DNA of 64,000 nt from Beroe forskalii (GCA_011033025.1 WFMF01000203.1:186001-250000); one strand, 5' to 3'. Counted from the stretch's first letter, positions 1-11,561 are shown. Notes: generated by a model not told the origin, from the letters alone. Made by a program: numbers and translations.

Positions 1-541
1 ACCCGTAGTGTCACCTACTGGTGTCAGAAACCTGTAGTCTCACCAACTAGTGTCAGACACCCGTAGTCTCACCTACTGGTGTCAGACACCCGTAGTCTCA
101 CCTACTGGTGTCAGACACCCGTAGTCTCAGCTACTGGTGCCAGACAGTAGACGCCCGTCGTCTCAGCTACTGGTTTCAGACACCCTTCGTCTCACCTACT
201 GATGTCAGACACCCGTAGTTTCACCTACTGGTGTCAGACACCCGTAGTGTCACCTACTGGTGTCAGAAACCTGTAGTCTCACCAACTAGTGTCAGACACC
301 CGTAGTCTCACCTACTGGTGTCAGAAACCCGTCGTCTCACCTACTTGTGTCAGACACCCGTCGTATCACCTACTGGTGTCAGACACCCGTAGTCTCACCT
401 TCTGGTGTCACACCCGTAGTCTCACTTACTGGTGTTAGACACCCGTACTCTCACCTACTGGTGTCAGACACCCGTAGTCTCACCTACTGGTGTCAAACAT
501 CCGTAGTCTCACCTACTTGTGTCAGGCACCCGTAGTCTCAC
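1..541. repeat. 29-30 bp minisatellite, runs off the left edge
   Basis: Tandem units built on GTCAGACACCCGTAGTCTCA plus CCTACTGGT, roughly 18 copies, with point variants and a few short indels. Short open frames here only reflect the repeat period being close to a multiple of three. The array continues beyond the left edge. It shares the core ACTGGTGTCAG with the 21 bp arrays near 8.4-9.9 and 27.5-28.4 kb. Confidence 0.95.
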
Positions 542-1103
542 TGTTGTTTGAACTGTGATTTTTGAGAGTAGTCTGCAGTATTGCTGTCATGTCAGGGACT
601 CTTCAATCTTCATAGTGCATGACGTACTGGTGTCAGGGCTCAGGCACTGTGCTGTAATTGGCCAAACGACGTCAACACTTACCCACTGGCATCAAATAAA
701 CTCTGACTCAGCCTGATTTCGGGCACATCTCGGCAACACCTGGGGTGCATCTCTACTCAGCCAGAGCCCCGATGACGTCTCTCCTGTTCATTCAGACCTG
801 ATGTTCGAAGAATCAAAGAAACCTGGTCTGGCACACCAGATAAGTTGGCACTATAATCACCTCGTAAGTCTTTTACGGGGTTGTTTTTTAATCTGTATCA
901 TTATGATCTGTATCAGACAGCATTTTCCAGCTCAAAAACACAAGAACAATCACATTTCATTAGAAAAAAATAGCAATTTTTTTCCTATATCGTCTTGCTT
1001 AATATTCCTTGTTAAGTTGACCTTATCTCTTCCATTTTGTTTGATATACGTTTAGAATGCCCGTATAGTGATGTATTTGACTATATCAAATAGTTTTAAG
1101 GTT
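542..1103. other. No gene recognised
   Basis: Unique-looking AT-rich sequence between two satellites. The only longer frame (801-1055, plus) has no recognisable domain or splice context. Confidence 0.5.
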
Positions 1104-2440
1104 TTAGAATGAGTCCCATGTTGAAGTGACGTCTCCAGCAGACAAATGACAATGAAGGAAGCATCGTAGACCATTTTTATGATGTTCTACCCCCACTAAT
1201 GGTAGGATACCAGAGGGCAAAACTTTTGGTCCTGAGTCTTTAGGACCTTCCTGAGCTGAGATATCGATAAAGTCAATTTGCAGCCACGCGCCCAAATTTT
1301 GATCCTATTTTGGCTATAAAACGGCCAAATTTCAATATTTTTTCACCAGACCTTTTTAAGGGTGCTTGTAGTCACTAGGAGCATACCATTTGCACTAATG
1401 AAATATGACTATATGACTTGGTCTTTTCAGAATTGTCCATTTGCCCAAAATGGAGTCAAAATGGCATATTTATAACCATCAAAATCAATGAAGGAAGCGT
1501 CCTAGACCATTTTTATCGTGTTCTACCCCCACTAATGGTAGGATCCCAGTGTGCAAAACTTTTGGTCCTGAGTCTCTAGGACCTTCCTGAGCTGAGATAT
1601 CGATATAGTCAATTTGCAGCCACGCGCCCAAATTTTGATCCTATTTTCTTATTTTGGCTATAAAACGGCCAAATTTCAATATTTTTTCACCAGACCTTTT
1701 TTTTTTTTTTTAAGGGTGCTTGTAGTCACTAGGAGCATACCATTTGCACTAATGAAATATGACTATATGACTTGGTCTTTTCAGAATTGTCCATTTGCCC
1801 AAAATGGAGTCAAAATGGCATATATAACCATCAAAATCAATGAAGGAAGCGTCCTAGACAATTTTTATCGTGTTCTACCCCCACTAATGGTAGGATCCCA
1901 GTGTGCAAAACTTTTGGTCCTGAGTCTCTAGGACCTTCCTGAGCTGAGATATCGATATAGTCAATTTGCAGCCACGCGCCCAAATTTTGATCCTATTTTC
2001 TTATTTTGGCTATAAAACGGCCAAATTTCAATATTTTTTCACCAGACCTTTTTAAGGGTGCTTGTAGTCACTAGGAGCATACCATTTGCACTAATGAAAT
2101 ATGACTATATGACTTGGTCTTTTCAGAATTGTCCATTTGCCCAAAATGGAGTCAAAATGGCATATATAACCATCAAAATCAATGAAGGAAGCGTCCTAGA
2201 CCATTTTTATCGTGTTCTACCCCGACTAATGGTAGGATCCCAGTGTGCAAAACTTTTGGTCCTGAGTCTCTAGAGCTCTAGGACCTTCCTGAGCTGAGAT
2301 ATCGATATAGTCAATTTGCAGCCACGCGCCCAAATTTTGACCCTATTTTGGCTATAAAATGGCCAAATTTCAATATTTTTTCACCAGACCTTTTTAAGGG
2401 TGTTTGTGGCCACTAGGAGCATATATTGAGTGAATTGTAA
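1104..2440. repeat. ~350 bp tandem repeat, three full units plus partial ends
   Basis: The marker CAGCCACGCGCCCAAATTTT recurs at 1281, 1617, 1969 and 2319, giving unit lengths of 336, 352 and 350 bp. Units also share GGTAGGATCCCAGTGTGC and GAGCTGAGATATCGATA. Units differ by small indels, including a T-run near 1700. A further direct fragment lies at about 3985-4100 and an inverted fragment at about 3040-3150. Frames inside the units are the same repeat read in different copies and are not treated as genes. Confidence 0.93.
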
Positions 2441-2639
2441 GTGAATAGCTTCAAAAATGTGGTCTTGAAGGCCGAAAAACCTTCAAAAATGGCCATTTTT
2501 GGGTCTACCGGAAATCAAAATAGGGTGGGGCTTTTCATGGGGGAAGGGTCCCAGGACCTAAAACCGGTACCAGAGGTGTTCTGTGTCATGCATATTAACA
2601 AAAACCTTCAGAAATCTGGGTTTCATGAAACTCACCTGA

Positions 2640-3000
2640 TCATCACCAGTTTGGGCCCACCCCTACCAATGGAGCCATAATTGTGTTCTGTAAGCCAGTT
2701 GAGGCTGATATTATTAAACCAATAAGGCCATTTGCCTCCCAAGGTACCCCATGTAGGTTCTTGCTGGTAATCCGAGCTAGACCGTCTGCTGTAGACCAGG
2801 TCTGTCCTCCAGTCCAATAGCGAGTAGGACCTTAGTGAGGTATACTCAGGTACTGATGGTTAATATTCTGGATACTCTAAGTGTTCTGAATGATGTGGGT
2901 GTCGAGAGTTCAAAGTAAAGAGCACAGGCAGTCACTGTGAATGATTTATCAAACAAGGATTTGGTGTAGGATCGAGCTTTCTTCTGCGGAAGTGGAACAC
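2640..3000 (-). repeat. Inverted partial copy of the LINE 3' end
   Basis: Reverse complement of much of 3640-3980: it shares the AAATGGCCTTATTGGTTTAA, CTCGGATTACC and AATGATTTATCAAACAAGGA blocks. With the direct copy it forms an imperfect inverted repeat with about 0.65 kb between the arms. Divergence is substantial, with many substitutions and indels, so it is old. Confidence 0.8.
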
Positions 3001-3154
3001 AGCATCAAGTTCCTAGCCAGGAAGGTCCTTAGACTCAAGTAGACACTCAGGACCAAAAGTTTCACCGACTATTACTAAGATTCTACCATTAATTGTGGGG
3101 GTAGGACACCATGAAAATTGTCTAGGATGCTTCCTTCATTGATTTTGATGTGTA

Positions 3155-3985
3155 AAAGAACTTGGTGTAATGCTCTCCCATGACATAAAATGGTCCACTC
3201 AGGTGAAGACTGCTGTCGACAGTGCGAACAAAATGGCAAACTGGGTGCTGAACATCTTCTCAGACAGACCCCAAAATACTATGCTTGCCCTCTTCAAGTC
3301 TATTGTTAAAGCAGACTCAAATACTCCTAGTCCTGTCCAGTTTCTTAGTACAGAAAAACCTTATTAATGATAATGAGTGATATTGAAAGGCTACAATCAC
3401 CACAAAGATCTATAGCCCATTACATCTCCGACTGCAACAGTCTCAGATATTTGGAGTGTCTAAAGTTCCCAAACTTCATGACAAATGTTAATCCAGAGAT
3501 GTTGAGGAAGATACATCATCATCATGGCTTGAAAGATTCTGTAAGGTTTTGCTCCCAATGATCTCCAATTGACTTCCTACGAACTCGATGCTATATTCCA
3601 AATCTGCCAAAGAAAGCTCCATCCTACGCCAAATCCTTGTTTGATAAATCATTCACAGTGACTGGCCCTAAGCTATGGAACACTCTATCCTGCAATGTCA
3701 CCTGTGCTCCGTACTTAGAGCTTTAGAGTCTTTTATATCAAGGCATCAAACATCATTCAGAGCACTTATCCAGAATATCAACCATACTGCAAAAAGTTCT
3801 TACTGCTTTACTGGCTATTGGGATTGGGCACAGGTGGTCTAAAACAGTATGGTCTAGCTCGGATTACCAACAAAGCAACAAGAACCTAAATGGGGTACCT
3901 TGGGAGGCAAATGGCCTTATTGGTTTAATATCAGCCTCAACTGGCTTACAGAACACAGTTATGGCTCCATTGGTTCAAAACATAG
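3155..3985 (+). mobile_element. Non-LTR retrotransposon (CR1/Jockey-like) reverse-transcriptase C-terminal fragment and 3' end
   Basis: The plus-strand translation shows the stretch that follows the RT palm in CR1/Jockey-type ORF2: an LGV-like start, then DIKWSTQVKTAVDSANKMAN, then ALFKSIV, then DIERLQSPQRSIAHYISDC, then FDKSFTVTGPKLWNTL. These match the usual order thumb, IE.LQ..QRRA motif and the W N L P-type tail. The pieces are in different frames (3170-3367, 3367-3561 and about 3570-3730), so the fragment is dead. The catalytic YADD part is absent, which fits an ordinary 5'-truncated LINE insertion. The family is inferred from motif order only. Confidence 0.75.
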
Positions 3986-4204
3986 GTACCATATTTGCAC
4001 TAATGAAATATGACTATAATATGAAGTTTGGTCTTTTCAGAATTGTCCATTTGCCCAAAATGGAGTCAAAATGGCATATGTAACCATCAAAATCAATTGA
4101 AATGTCCCACTTTGTCCCGGTTTGTCCCGTTTTGTCCCACTTTTGTCCCGTTGCTCACCTGTTTTTCCGAACGGGACATTTTTTGGAGCGGGACAAAGCG
4201 GGAC

Positions 4205-5398
4205 AAAGCGGGACGTTGGCCCCCCCTCCCCCTGACCACCCCACCCTCCCCCTGACCACCACACCCTCCCCCTGACCACCTCACCCTCCCCCTGACCACC
4301 CCACCCTCCCCCTGACCACCCCTCCCTCCCCTGACCACCCCTCCCTCCCCTGACCGCCCCTCCTCCCCTGTCCACCCCTCCCTCTCCCTGACCAGCCCAC
4401 CCTCCCCTGACCACCCCCACCTCCCCTGACCACCTCACCCTCCCCCTGACCAGCCCACCCTCCCCTGACCACCCCAACCTCCCCCCTGACCAGCCCACCC
4501 TCCCCTGACCACCCCACCCTCCCCCCTGACCACCTCTTCCTCCCCTGACCACCTCTTCCTCCCCCTGACCACCCCCCTCCCACCCCTACCCTCCCCTCCA
4601 CCCTACCCTCCCCCTCCCACCCTACCCTCCCCTGACCACCCCACCCTCCCCTGACCACCCCTCCCTCCCCTGACCACCTCACCCTCCCCTGACCACCCCA
4701 CCCTCCCCTGACCACCCCTCCCTCCCCTGACCACCCCAACCTCCCCTGACCACCCCACCCTCCCCTGACCACCCCACCCTCCCCTGACCACCCCTCCCTC
4801 TCCCTGACCACCCCACCCTCCCCTGACCACCCCACCCTCCCCTGACCACCTCACCCTCCCCCTGACCACCCCACCCTCCCCTGACCACCCCTCCCTCCCC
4901 CTGACCACCCCTCCCTCCCCTGACCGCCCCTCCTCCCCTGACCACCCCTCCCTCTCCTGACCAGCCCACCCTCCCCTGACCACCCCACCCTCCCCTGACC
5001 ACCCCACCCTCCCCCGACCAGCCCACCCTCCCCCTGACCACCCCACCCTCCCCTGACCACCCCACCCTCCCCCTGACTACCTCTTCCTCTCCCTGACCAC
5101 CCCATCCTCCCCCTGACCACCCCACACTCCCCCTGACCACCCCACCCTCCCCCTGACCACCCCCACACCCCTTGACCACCCCCCCCCCTCCCACCCTACC
5201 CTCCCCCCTCCCACCCTACCCTCCCCTGACCACCCCACCCTCCCTGACCACCCCTCCCTCCCCTGACCACTCCACCCTCCCCCTGACCACCCCAACCTTC
5301 CCTGACCACCCCATCCTCCCCTGACCACCCCACCCTCCCCTGACCACCCCACCCTCCCCTAACCACCCTCCCTCCCCCTGACCACCCTTCTGAACAGG
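4205..5398. repeat. C-rich minisatellite, G-quadruplex-prone minus strand
   Basis: About 1.2 kb of units of about 18-20 bp, typically CCCTCCCCTGACCACCCCA, with variants (CAGCCC, CTCTTCC, CGCCCC). The minus strand reads GGGGAGGG/TGGGGTGG and is dense in G-runs. Several overlapping minus-strand frames of 90-180 codons read as Gly-Trp-Ser-Gly-Glu repeats; all are explained by the array, and none has a start context or non-repeat portion that suggests a protein. A short TTTGTCCCG/GGGACAAAGCGG inverted repeat (4115-4215) lies beside it. Confidence 0.95.
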
Positions 5399-6732
5399 AC
5401 GTGGTGTGACACGTACGCCGCCCACCATACGACTTGTCGCACCTGCTGGTCCCACCTGCTCCACCTCAACTCCACCCACCCGGTCTGGTGGGAGTCTCAC
5501 AGGTTAGCAGGTGGGGGAATGAATAGGGTGCAACGGAATGTCTCGACTTAGGCAACTCAGAATGTGTGGGGTATTTTCTTACAGCCTAGGACACTAGAAA
5601 ACCGAATATCGAAAAAAAAATTGGAAAAAATTATTTTTTGGGGCTCGCCAGATGGCAAAAACTTTTTTTCCTGTTAATTATAAAGGTGCATTTACTCAGT
5701 AATTACTTGTCTATGTAACTTGTCGTTGTGCTCATCGTTTTCTACTGTTATGAAAATGGGGGTATAGCCGTATAGGTCAAAGAATTATGCTTCTATCTCA
5801 TTTAGGGGCAGAGATATGGCCGATTTTCGTATGCCCATATTTGGTCAATGACCATTTGTGGGTATAAATTAAACGCCTAATAACTATTTTAACCAAAAGA
5901 AATAGCAACGATTTTTTCCTCCCTCCCCACTGGCCTATCTGTGCAACAAAAAGGCATTGAGGAGGGTTGGCAATGGTGGGACTCATGATTTTCATTTATC
6001 GACAAAATCAATTTCATATTTCGCAAAGATTTTTGAACCCAAAAACGCTGTGCTTTTTGTCGTTTTTGGGCTCAATCAAAAATCGGTCAATACGATTCAA
6101 GTGTGAAACCTACTGATCTAGAAACTCTGAAAATTTCAAGCAAAAAAGTCGAAGTATTATAATATGACAGCTCAAAGTAGCCCAAAGTAGCCGGCTAGTT
6201 TGGGAATCTTCAGAGTTTATATTCCTAAAAAAGCTGACATATTGTTGAAATAGCCGGCTCTTTTGAGTTTGACGATGTCGGAGGTGTGGGCAGACTATTT
6301 TGCAACCTTTTTGTGACTTTTTATATGCCTGTCTTAAATATATTAACAATTCAATAACGTGCAGTGATGAATAATGCGTTTGATCTCTCTAAATTTCAAC
6401 TTTTAAATCTTGAAGGATACATCTTCCTGGAAAAGTTTTACTGAACAAATTTACAAACTTACAAAGTTACAAGCACGTACACAAGTCGCCATTTGCTACC
6501 CCTAATTCTAGAATGAATTCTCGTAATTTTTTTCGCCTGGATCAACAAATCATGGTAATGAATAAACTGTCCTGCTGAAGCAGATACCATTCATTCTTTA
6601 CTTGTTCATTATTAGCTAATGATTCTTATTGTGATCCTCTCTCGGCTCTCCTACTTTTAACTAACATTACTGACATGGACTGATCGGAGTACAGCTATTC
6701 TGTACTGTGGTTTTTAAGTCCTAGCTTAGGCA
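5399..6732. other. No gene recognised
   Basis: AT-rich sequence up to the 5' LTR. No frame with recognisable domains. A poly-A stretch near 5610 and a GCCGGCT-containing inverted pair (6188 and 6253) are the only local structure noticed. Confidence 0.5.
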
Positions 6733-6900
6733 TCTTTAGGGATATTAAATAATTAAAATAAGATACTATCAATCCAGTTTGATATCCCAACATAAATTGT
6801 CTATACCCCAGGATACGTAGCTCTCATAATGAGAGAATGAATAGCTGCTGAGCACCGGGTATGTAACCGGATAGGTAGCCGGATAGGTAGCCTGATGACT

Positions 6901-6906
6901 TACCTA
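6901..6906. other. Probable MITE excision footprint TA-CC-TA in the 5' LTR
   Basis: The 5' LTR reads GACTTACCTAATCCC where the MITE-bearing 3' LTR implies an empty site GACTTAATCCC. The extra CCTA equals the first two bases of the MITE plus a duplicated TA, the expected scar of a cut-and-paste excision. Confidence 0.6.
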
Positions 6907-7885
6907 ATCCCTAGCCCAGCAAACCCCATCTCATGTTACACCTCCAGCATTTATCTTATCTTTAGGACACATAACAAGTGTACCGATGGCAACTTTAATT
7001 AATCTAGTTAGGCATGAGGCCCTGAAAACCGCGCGGGATTCCCGAGCGGAATTCCGTATTCAAAATCCCGGAAAATGGGGTTAGTTGCTACATGCCCAGA
7101 ATTACGAATTTCAGTGCGCGTGGATTCACGGATACTTTTATGGTATAATAGTTTAATGGCTTATTAATGAGACCATGTATCTACACAGTGTCCGTTGATG
7201 GATCAATACGACAGTACATAGGTGTTGTGAAACTTATCCATCATTATGTAAACAGTAATTGTAGTGTTTTTATAACAATTCTGACCAAAAAATTACAGGG
7301 CCCGTAGGTCGAATTTTTGAGTTGGGTGGCTGGGCGAGCGAAGCAAGCCCAAGAACAGGGGCAAAGCCCCTGGCGGGGGGTTTAGGCCCCCGGAAAATCA
7401 TTACTTTTATGTAATGCCTCATAGTGAATTTATCGGACTATACTTCAGCAGCATTTATAATTGGCGCCGTGCTCGGCCAATCCACTGCCTATCACGTGAT
7501 CTCCTTTGAGTAAGATGACAAATAAACCAAGCAGACGGTTGATCTAACGTTAGGGACGTCACATTTAACCGTCTGATTGGTTTAATGGGTATTGAGTCAT
7601 AATAGTAGTCTTAGTAGAGTGGCCAAGGTCAGTTTAATCAACCAGGCCAGTGGCAGCCATGCAGATTATAGATACTTCCCTATACACAAGGCTAAGCTAT
7701 TAGGCCAAGAGTGTGAACTCCTGGGTGGACACGCCACCCGACTTCCGGGCATATCCTGGGCTGAGAGCAGTTCGCCAATCCAGGACCCCACAGGACCGGC
7801 GAGCGGCCAACGCCTAACACCCGGTGATCACTCACCTTAATTTGACCAGGCCACTCGACTCGAATCGGCCATTTAACGAGAATAA

Positions 7886-8333
7886 GGCCCATATTCACCA
7901 AATTTGCGTTAAGTGGGAACTTTAAGGACGAATTAAAGTAGCACATTAAAGTATCAGTTTTAAAGTTGCCACTTAAACAAAAGTCGTATTCGCCAAAACG
8001 ATGAAATCTCGGACTTAATTTTTCAGTGCGACCTCCCACTTTTTTAAAGTTAAAGTGGCAGCTCGTAAGTTAAAGGTTGACGTTGAGGTACCTTACAAAA
8101 AGCCGGTTTAAGGACGAGCTAAAGTGCCACCTGATCCCAATTTTATTTGGTGAATACCAATTTTATAATTTTTAAAGGTCGTACTTTAAGTTAAAGTAAC
8201 AAGTATGACCTCACACTTAAACACAAATTTGGTGAATACGAAAACGGAAGCTGCCACTTAACTTCACTTTAAGGACGAGCTCACCCTTACAAGGCCGTTT
8301 AAGTATGAACTTTTCGATTGGTGAATACGGGCT
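7886..8333. mobile_element. 448 bp MITE with TAA target duplication
   Basis: Present here but absent at the same place in the second copy of the host element (near 27485), which gives the empty site. Ends are GGCCCATATTCACCAA and, inverted, AGCCCGTATTCACCAA; TAA is duplicated (7883-7885 and 8334-8336). The inside is made of AAGT/CTTTAA-rich segments in both orientations. A 3 bp TWA duplication fits the PIF/Harbinger superfamily; the assignment is inferred from that alone. Confidence 0.85.
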
Positions 8334-8384
8334 TAAGCCTACCGAATCGACTCTGCCGATCGATTGATCGAATCAATCCGGACA

Positions 8385-9880
8385 ATGTCAGCGATACGTC
8401 AGATGTGTGTCAGTTGTACGTCAGACTGGTGTCAGTGATAAGTCAGAATGGAATTGGCAATATGTCAGGCTGGTGTCAGTGATACGTCAGACTGGTGTCA
8501 GTGACACGACAGACTGGTGTCAGTGACACGACAGACTGGTGTCAGTGACACGACAGACTGGTGTCAATGAAACTTCAAACTGGTGTCAGTGACTCAGTGA
8601 AACTACAGACTAGTGTCAGTGATAAGTCAGACTGGTGTCATGTCAGTGATACGTCAGACTGGTGTCAGTGGATCACTGACACCAATCGGACATATCGCTG
8701 ACATACGTGACACCAGTCTAACGTATCACTGACACCAGTCAAACGTTTCACTGACACCAGTCTAAAGTATCACTGACATCGGTCTGACGCATCACTGATA
8801 CCAGCCTGACGTATAACTGACAGTGACACCAGCCTGACGTATCATAGACACCAGTCTAACGTATCACTAACACCATTCTGTATTATCACTGACACCAGTC
8901 TGACGTATCACTAATGAACGTCTGGCGTATCACTGACACCAGTCTGACGTACCACTGACACCAGTCTGACGTACCACTGACACCAGTGTCCAGTCTGACG
9001 TATCACCAGTCTGAATTATCACTTGCACCAGTCTGTAGTATCACTGACACCAGTGTGACGTATCACTGCTGAAAGTCTGACGTATCACTGACACTAGTCT
9101 GACGTACCACTGACGTCTGACACCAGTCTGACGTATCACTGACAAAAGTCTGAGGTATCACTGATAGTTGATACCAGCCTGACGTATCACTGACAGTGAC
9201 GCCAGTCTGACGTTTCATTGACACAATTTTGATGTATCGCTGACACCAACCTGACGTACCAATGACAATGGTACGTCAGATTGTTCTCATTGATACCTGA
9301 CGTACGACTGACAGTGGTACGTCAGGTTGGTGTCATTGGTACGTCAGGTTGGTGTCAGCGATACATAAAACTAGTGTCAGTGATACGCCAGACTGTTGTG
9401 ACTGTCAGTGATACGTCTGACTTTCATCAGTGATACGTCACACTGGTGTCAGTGATACTACAGAATGGTGTCAGTGATACGTCAGACTGTTGTCAGTGAT
9501 AAGTAAGACTGGTGTCAGTGATACGTCAGACCTGTAGGTACCTGTGTCAGTCATACGCCAGACTGCTGTCAGTCATACGCCAGAATTTCATTAGTGATAC
9601 GTCACACTGGTATCAGTGATAGGTACGTCAGACAAGTGTCAGTGATACGTTAGACTGGAGTCACAAGTCGCAACGCGTCTTTGCGCACAAAGTACTGACA
9701 CTGTCAGCTATACGTTAGACTGGTGTCAGTGGAAGGTCAGACTAGTGTCAGTGATACGTTAGACTGGTGTCAGCGATACGTTAGACAGGTGTCAGAGATA
9801 CGTCAGACTGGTGTCACGTATGTCAGCGATACGTCAGATTGGTGTCAGTGATACGTCAGATTGGTGTCAGTGATACGTCA
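8385..9880. repeat. 21 bp array with alternating orientation
   Basis: Units of GTCAGACTGGTGTCAGTGAT plus one or two bases. The first block (about 8390-8665) reads in the plus sense, the second (about 8665-9270) is the reverse complement and the third (about 9270-9880) is plus again, so the array can fold into long hairpins. A shorter version with the same plus-minus-plus order lies at about 27540-28380 in copy 2. Confidence 0.93.
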
Positions 9881-10709
9881 TGACCTGCCTATGGTCCCAT
9901 AACCTGCCTATGGGCCCATAACGGCATAACCTGCCTATGGGCTTTTATAAATTATGTATTAGGTAGGGGTCTATATAATAATAGGTAGTAAATGGTTAAA
10001 TAGTAATGCTAACAGTAGCATCAGCACGTATGCGTCGAAATTGATCCTTGCATTCTCAAAGTTTCTCATTAAAAATTCCTCCATTCAAAGTCACAGATTC
10101 TCAGTGCCCAAACGTGAATCATTGTCCCATTGTATTGTCAGCAAGAGAAGCTAGCACCAAAGTGTATTCCAGTGTTTGTGTAGGCAACTAATTATAATGT
10201 AATGTGATAATAGGTTGATCGTGTAATGGTATAATCAGCGGAAACCATTGAACTTCCTAGTAAATTCCGCGGAATTCTGTTCAGAATCTCGAATCTCGTG
10301 TTCCAAAACACGAGATTCGGAATTCGGAATTTGACCGGTTTTTTGCTCGGGAATCCCGAAAAATCGCAGTTTGGCACCAAAATGAGGGATTCCCGAACTT
10401 CAAAATGCGGGAATCCCGGGCATGTGGCCAACAGCACTGCAGAACTTTGCTTTGCCACTGCAGAACTTTACTTTGCCACTAGCTGGTCCTTTAAATATTA
10501 CGTTTATTGTAATATCGTTCACATTTGTTATTTCTAAACCAAAACTCTCGTTTCCCTGTCTCTCTGCAACCCTTCCACGTTACTGTTAAGATATCTACGA
10601 ACTCTTGCATCAAGAAGAGAAAAGAAAACCAACAGTAACAATTGGCGCGAACTGCCAAAAAGAACCTCAAGAGTACCAAATTAAGAATCACAAACCCGAA
10701 AGCTAAACG

Positions 10710-11561
10710 ATGGCTGGACCGACGGCGGAAGAATTCAAGAAGCTGAAAGACGAGCTCAAGGAGCTGAAAGAACAGAGAATTCCTCGTCTCAAGCTCCCAG
10801 CAAAGGCACCACAAGTCTACAAAAAGACCGATGGAGACTTCGCAGCATATGCTGGCATACTCCTGAACTACTTCAAAATCATGTTAGTGCAACCAAATGA
10901 GAGACCGAAGCTACTCCTGACGTATCTTTCTCCACAAGATTTTGAAGCAGTGGTACAAGTTTATCCCGCAGAGAAACTTGCTACCGAGAACTACGATGCA
11001 GTCGTGGAGAAAGTGTCGAAAATTCTCAGTGAAAACATCACCAGGGCAACTGCATGCTCGAAGCTGATGAAGCTGAAACAAGGTAAAATGACGATGGCCG
11101 ATTTCCTGAAAAAGTTGGAACACTATGGGAAATTGGCATTCCCCGAAGCTAACATGAGTGATGCGAAACTACGATGCATGTCTAGCAGTCTACAAGCAAA
11201 CTGTCGGAGCAAGATCCTGGCATATGAAATACACAATTTCATACAGGAGAAAAGTACTGATACAACACAGCCCGACTTTTCAGAGGTTTCCCTGAAAGCC
11301 ATTGAACTAGACCAAATTCTCGGAGACAAGGAAGACTACTCCGACGGAGAATTGGAGGAAAAATCCCCGGCAGCCAGTCTTTTCAACGTGATGAACAAGC
11401 CACAATTCCCAAAGAAGGAGACAAGAAAATGCTATAATTGTGGAATTGCCGGACATCTCAAGGCCACTTGTTGGAAAAAGGGAAACTCTAGCCAGCATAA
11501 TAAACAGGGAAGAATGAAGATCGAACAATTTCCAGAAGAAGAACAACTATGGACGGAATAA
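10710..11561 (+). pseudogene. gag: Gag region of the Ty3/Gypsy element
   Basis: Capsid/nucleocapsid-type polypeptide of the LTR element. It opens with a charged helical stretch (KKLKDELKELKEQR), has a capsid-like middle (YFKIMLVQPNERPKLLLTYL) and ends with one CCHC zinc knuckle, CYNCGIAGHLKATC, near residues 239-252. It starts about 70 bp past the 5' LTR. The role would be packaging of element RNA in cytoplasmic particles. It belongs to a broken element and is listed as a fossil part. Confidence 0.85.

Larger units (their letters stand above)
7021..10430. mobile_element. Non-autonomous foldback-satellite element, copy 1 (in the 5' LTR)
   Basis: Matches 26501-29699 almost end to end. The complete copy starts TGGCCACATGCCC and copy 1 ends GGGCATGTGGCCA, which are inverted repeats of one another; about ten bases of the left end are missing here, together with part of the host LTR. 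Subterminal GCGGGATTCCCG / CGGGAATCCCGG palindromes lie at both ends. No transposase frame is present. Inside lie a GC-rich segment (7320-7400), a segment with an 82-codon frame shared with copy 2 and then the 21 bp array. A 448 bp MITE is inserted at 7886. Confidence 0.85.
6733..10640 (+). repeat. 5' LTR, split by a nested element
   Basis: The LTR proper is 6733-7020 and 10431-10640, with a 3.4 kb foldback-satellite element between. The first part aligns with 23453-23621 plus 24396-24520, the second with 24556-24764. Compared with the 3' LTR it lacks about 40 bp next to the nested insertion. The first bases do not align cleanly with the TGTTAGGG start of the 3' LTR, so the exact left boundary is uncertain by a few bases. 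Confidence 0.85.

Noticed and set aside
4037-5500. Several long minus-strand frames rich in Gly, Trp, Ser and Glu
   Set aside because: They are the C-rich minisatellite read in different frames, overlapping one another, with no non-repeat part.
7592-7840. 82-codon frame shared by both foldback-satellite copies (also 27163-27441)
   Set aside because: The copies differ by many amino-acid-changing substitutions, no domain is recognised and it lies in a non-autonomous element; conserved only because the copies are related.
8385-9880. CRISPR-like array of short regular repeats
   Set aside because: There are no distinct spacers; repeats are contiguous, flip orientation and lie in an animal transposable element.
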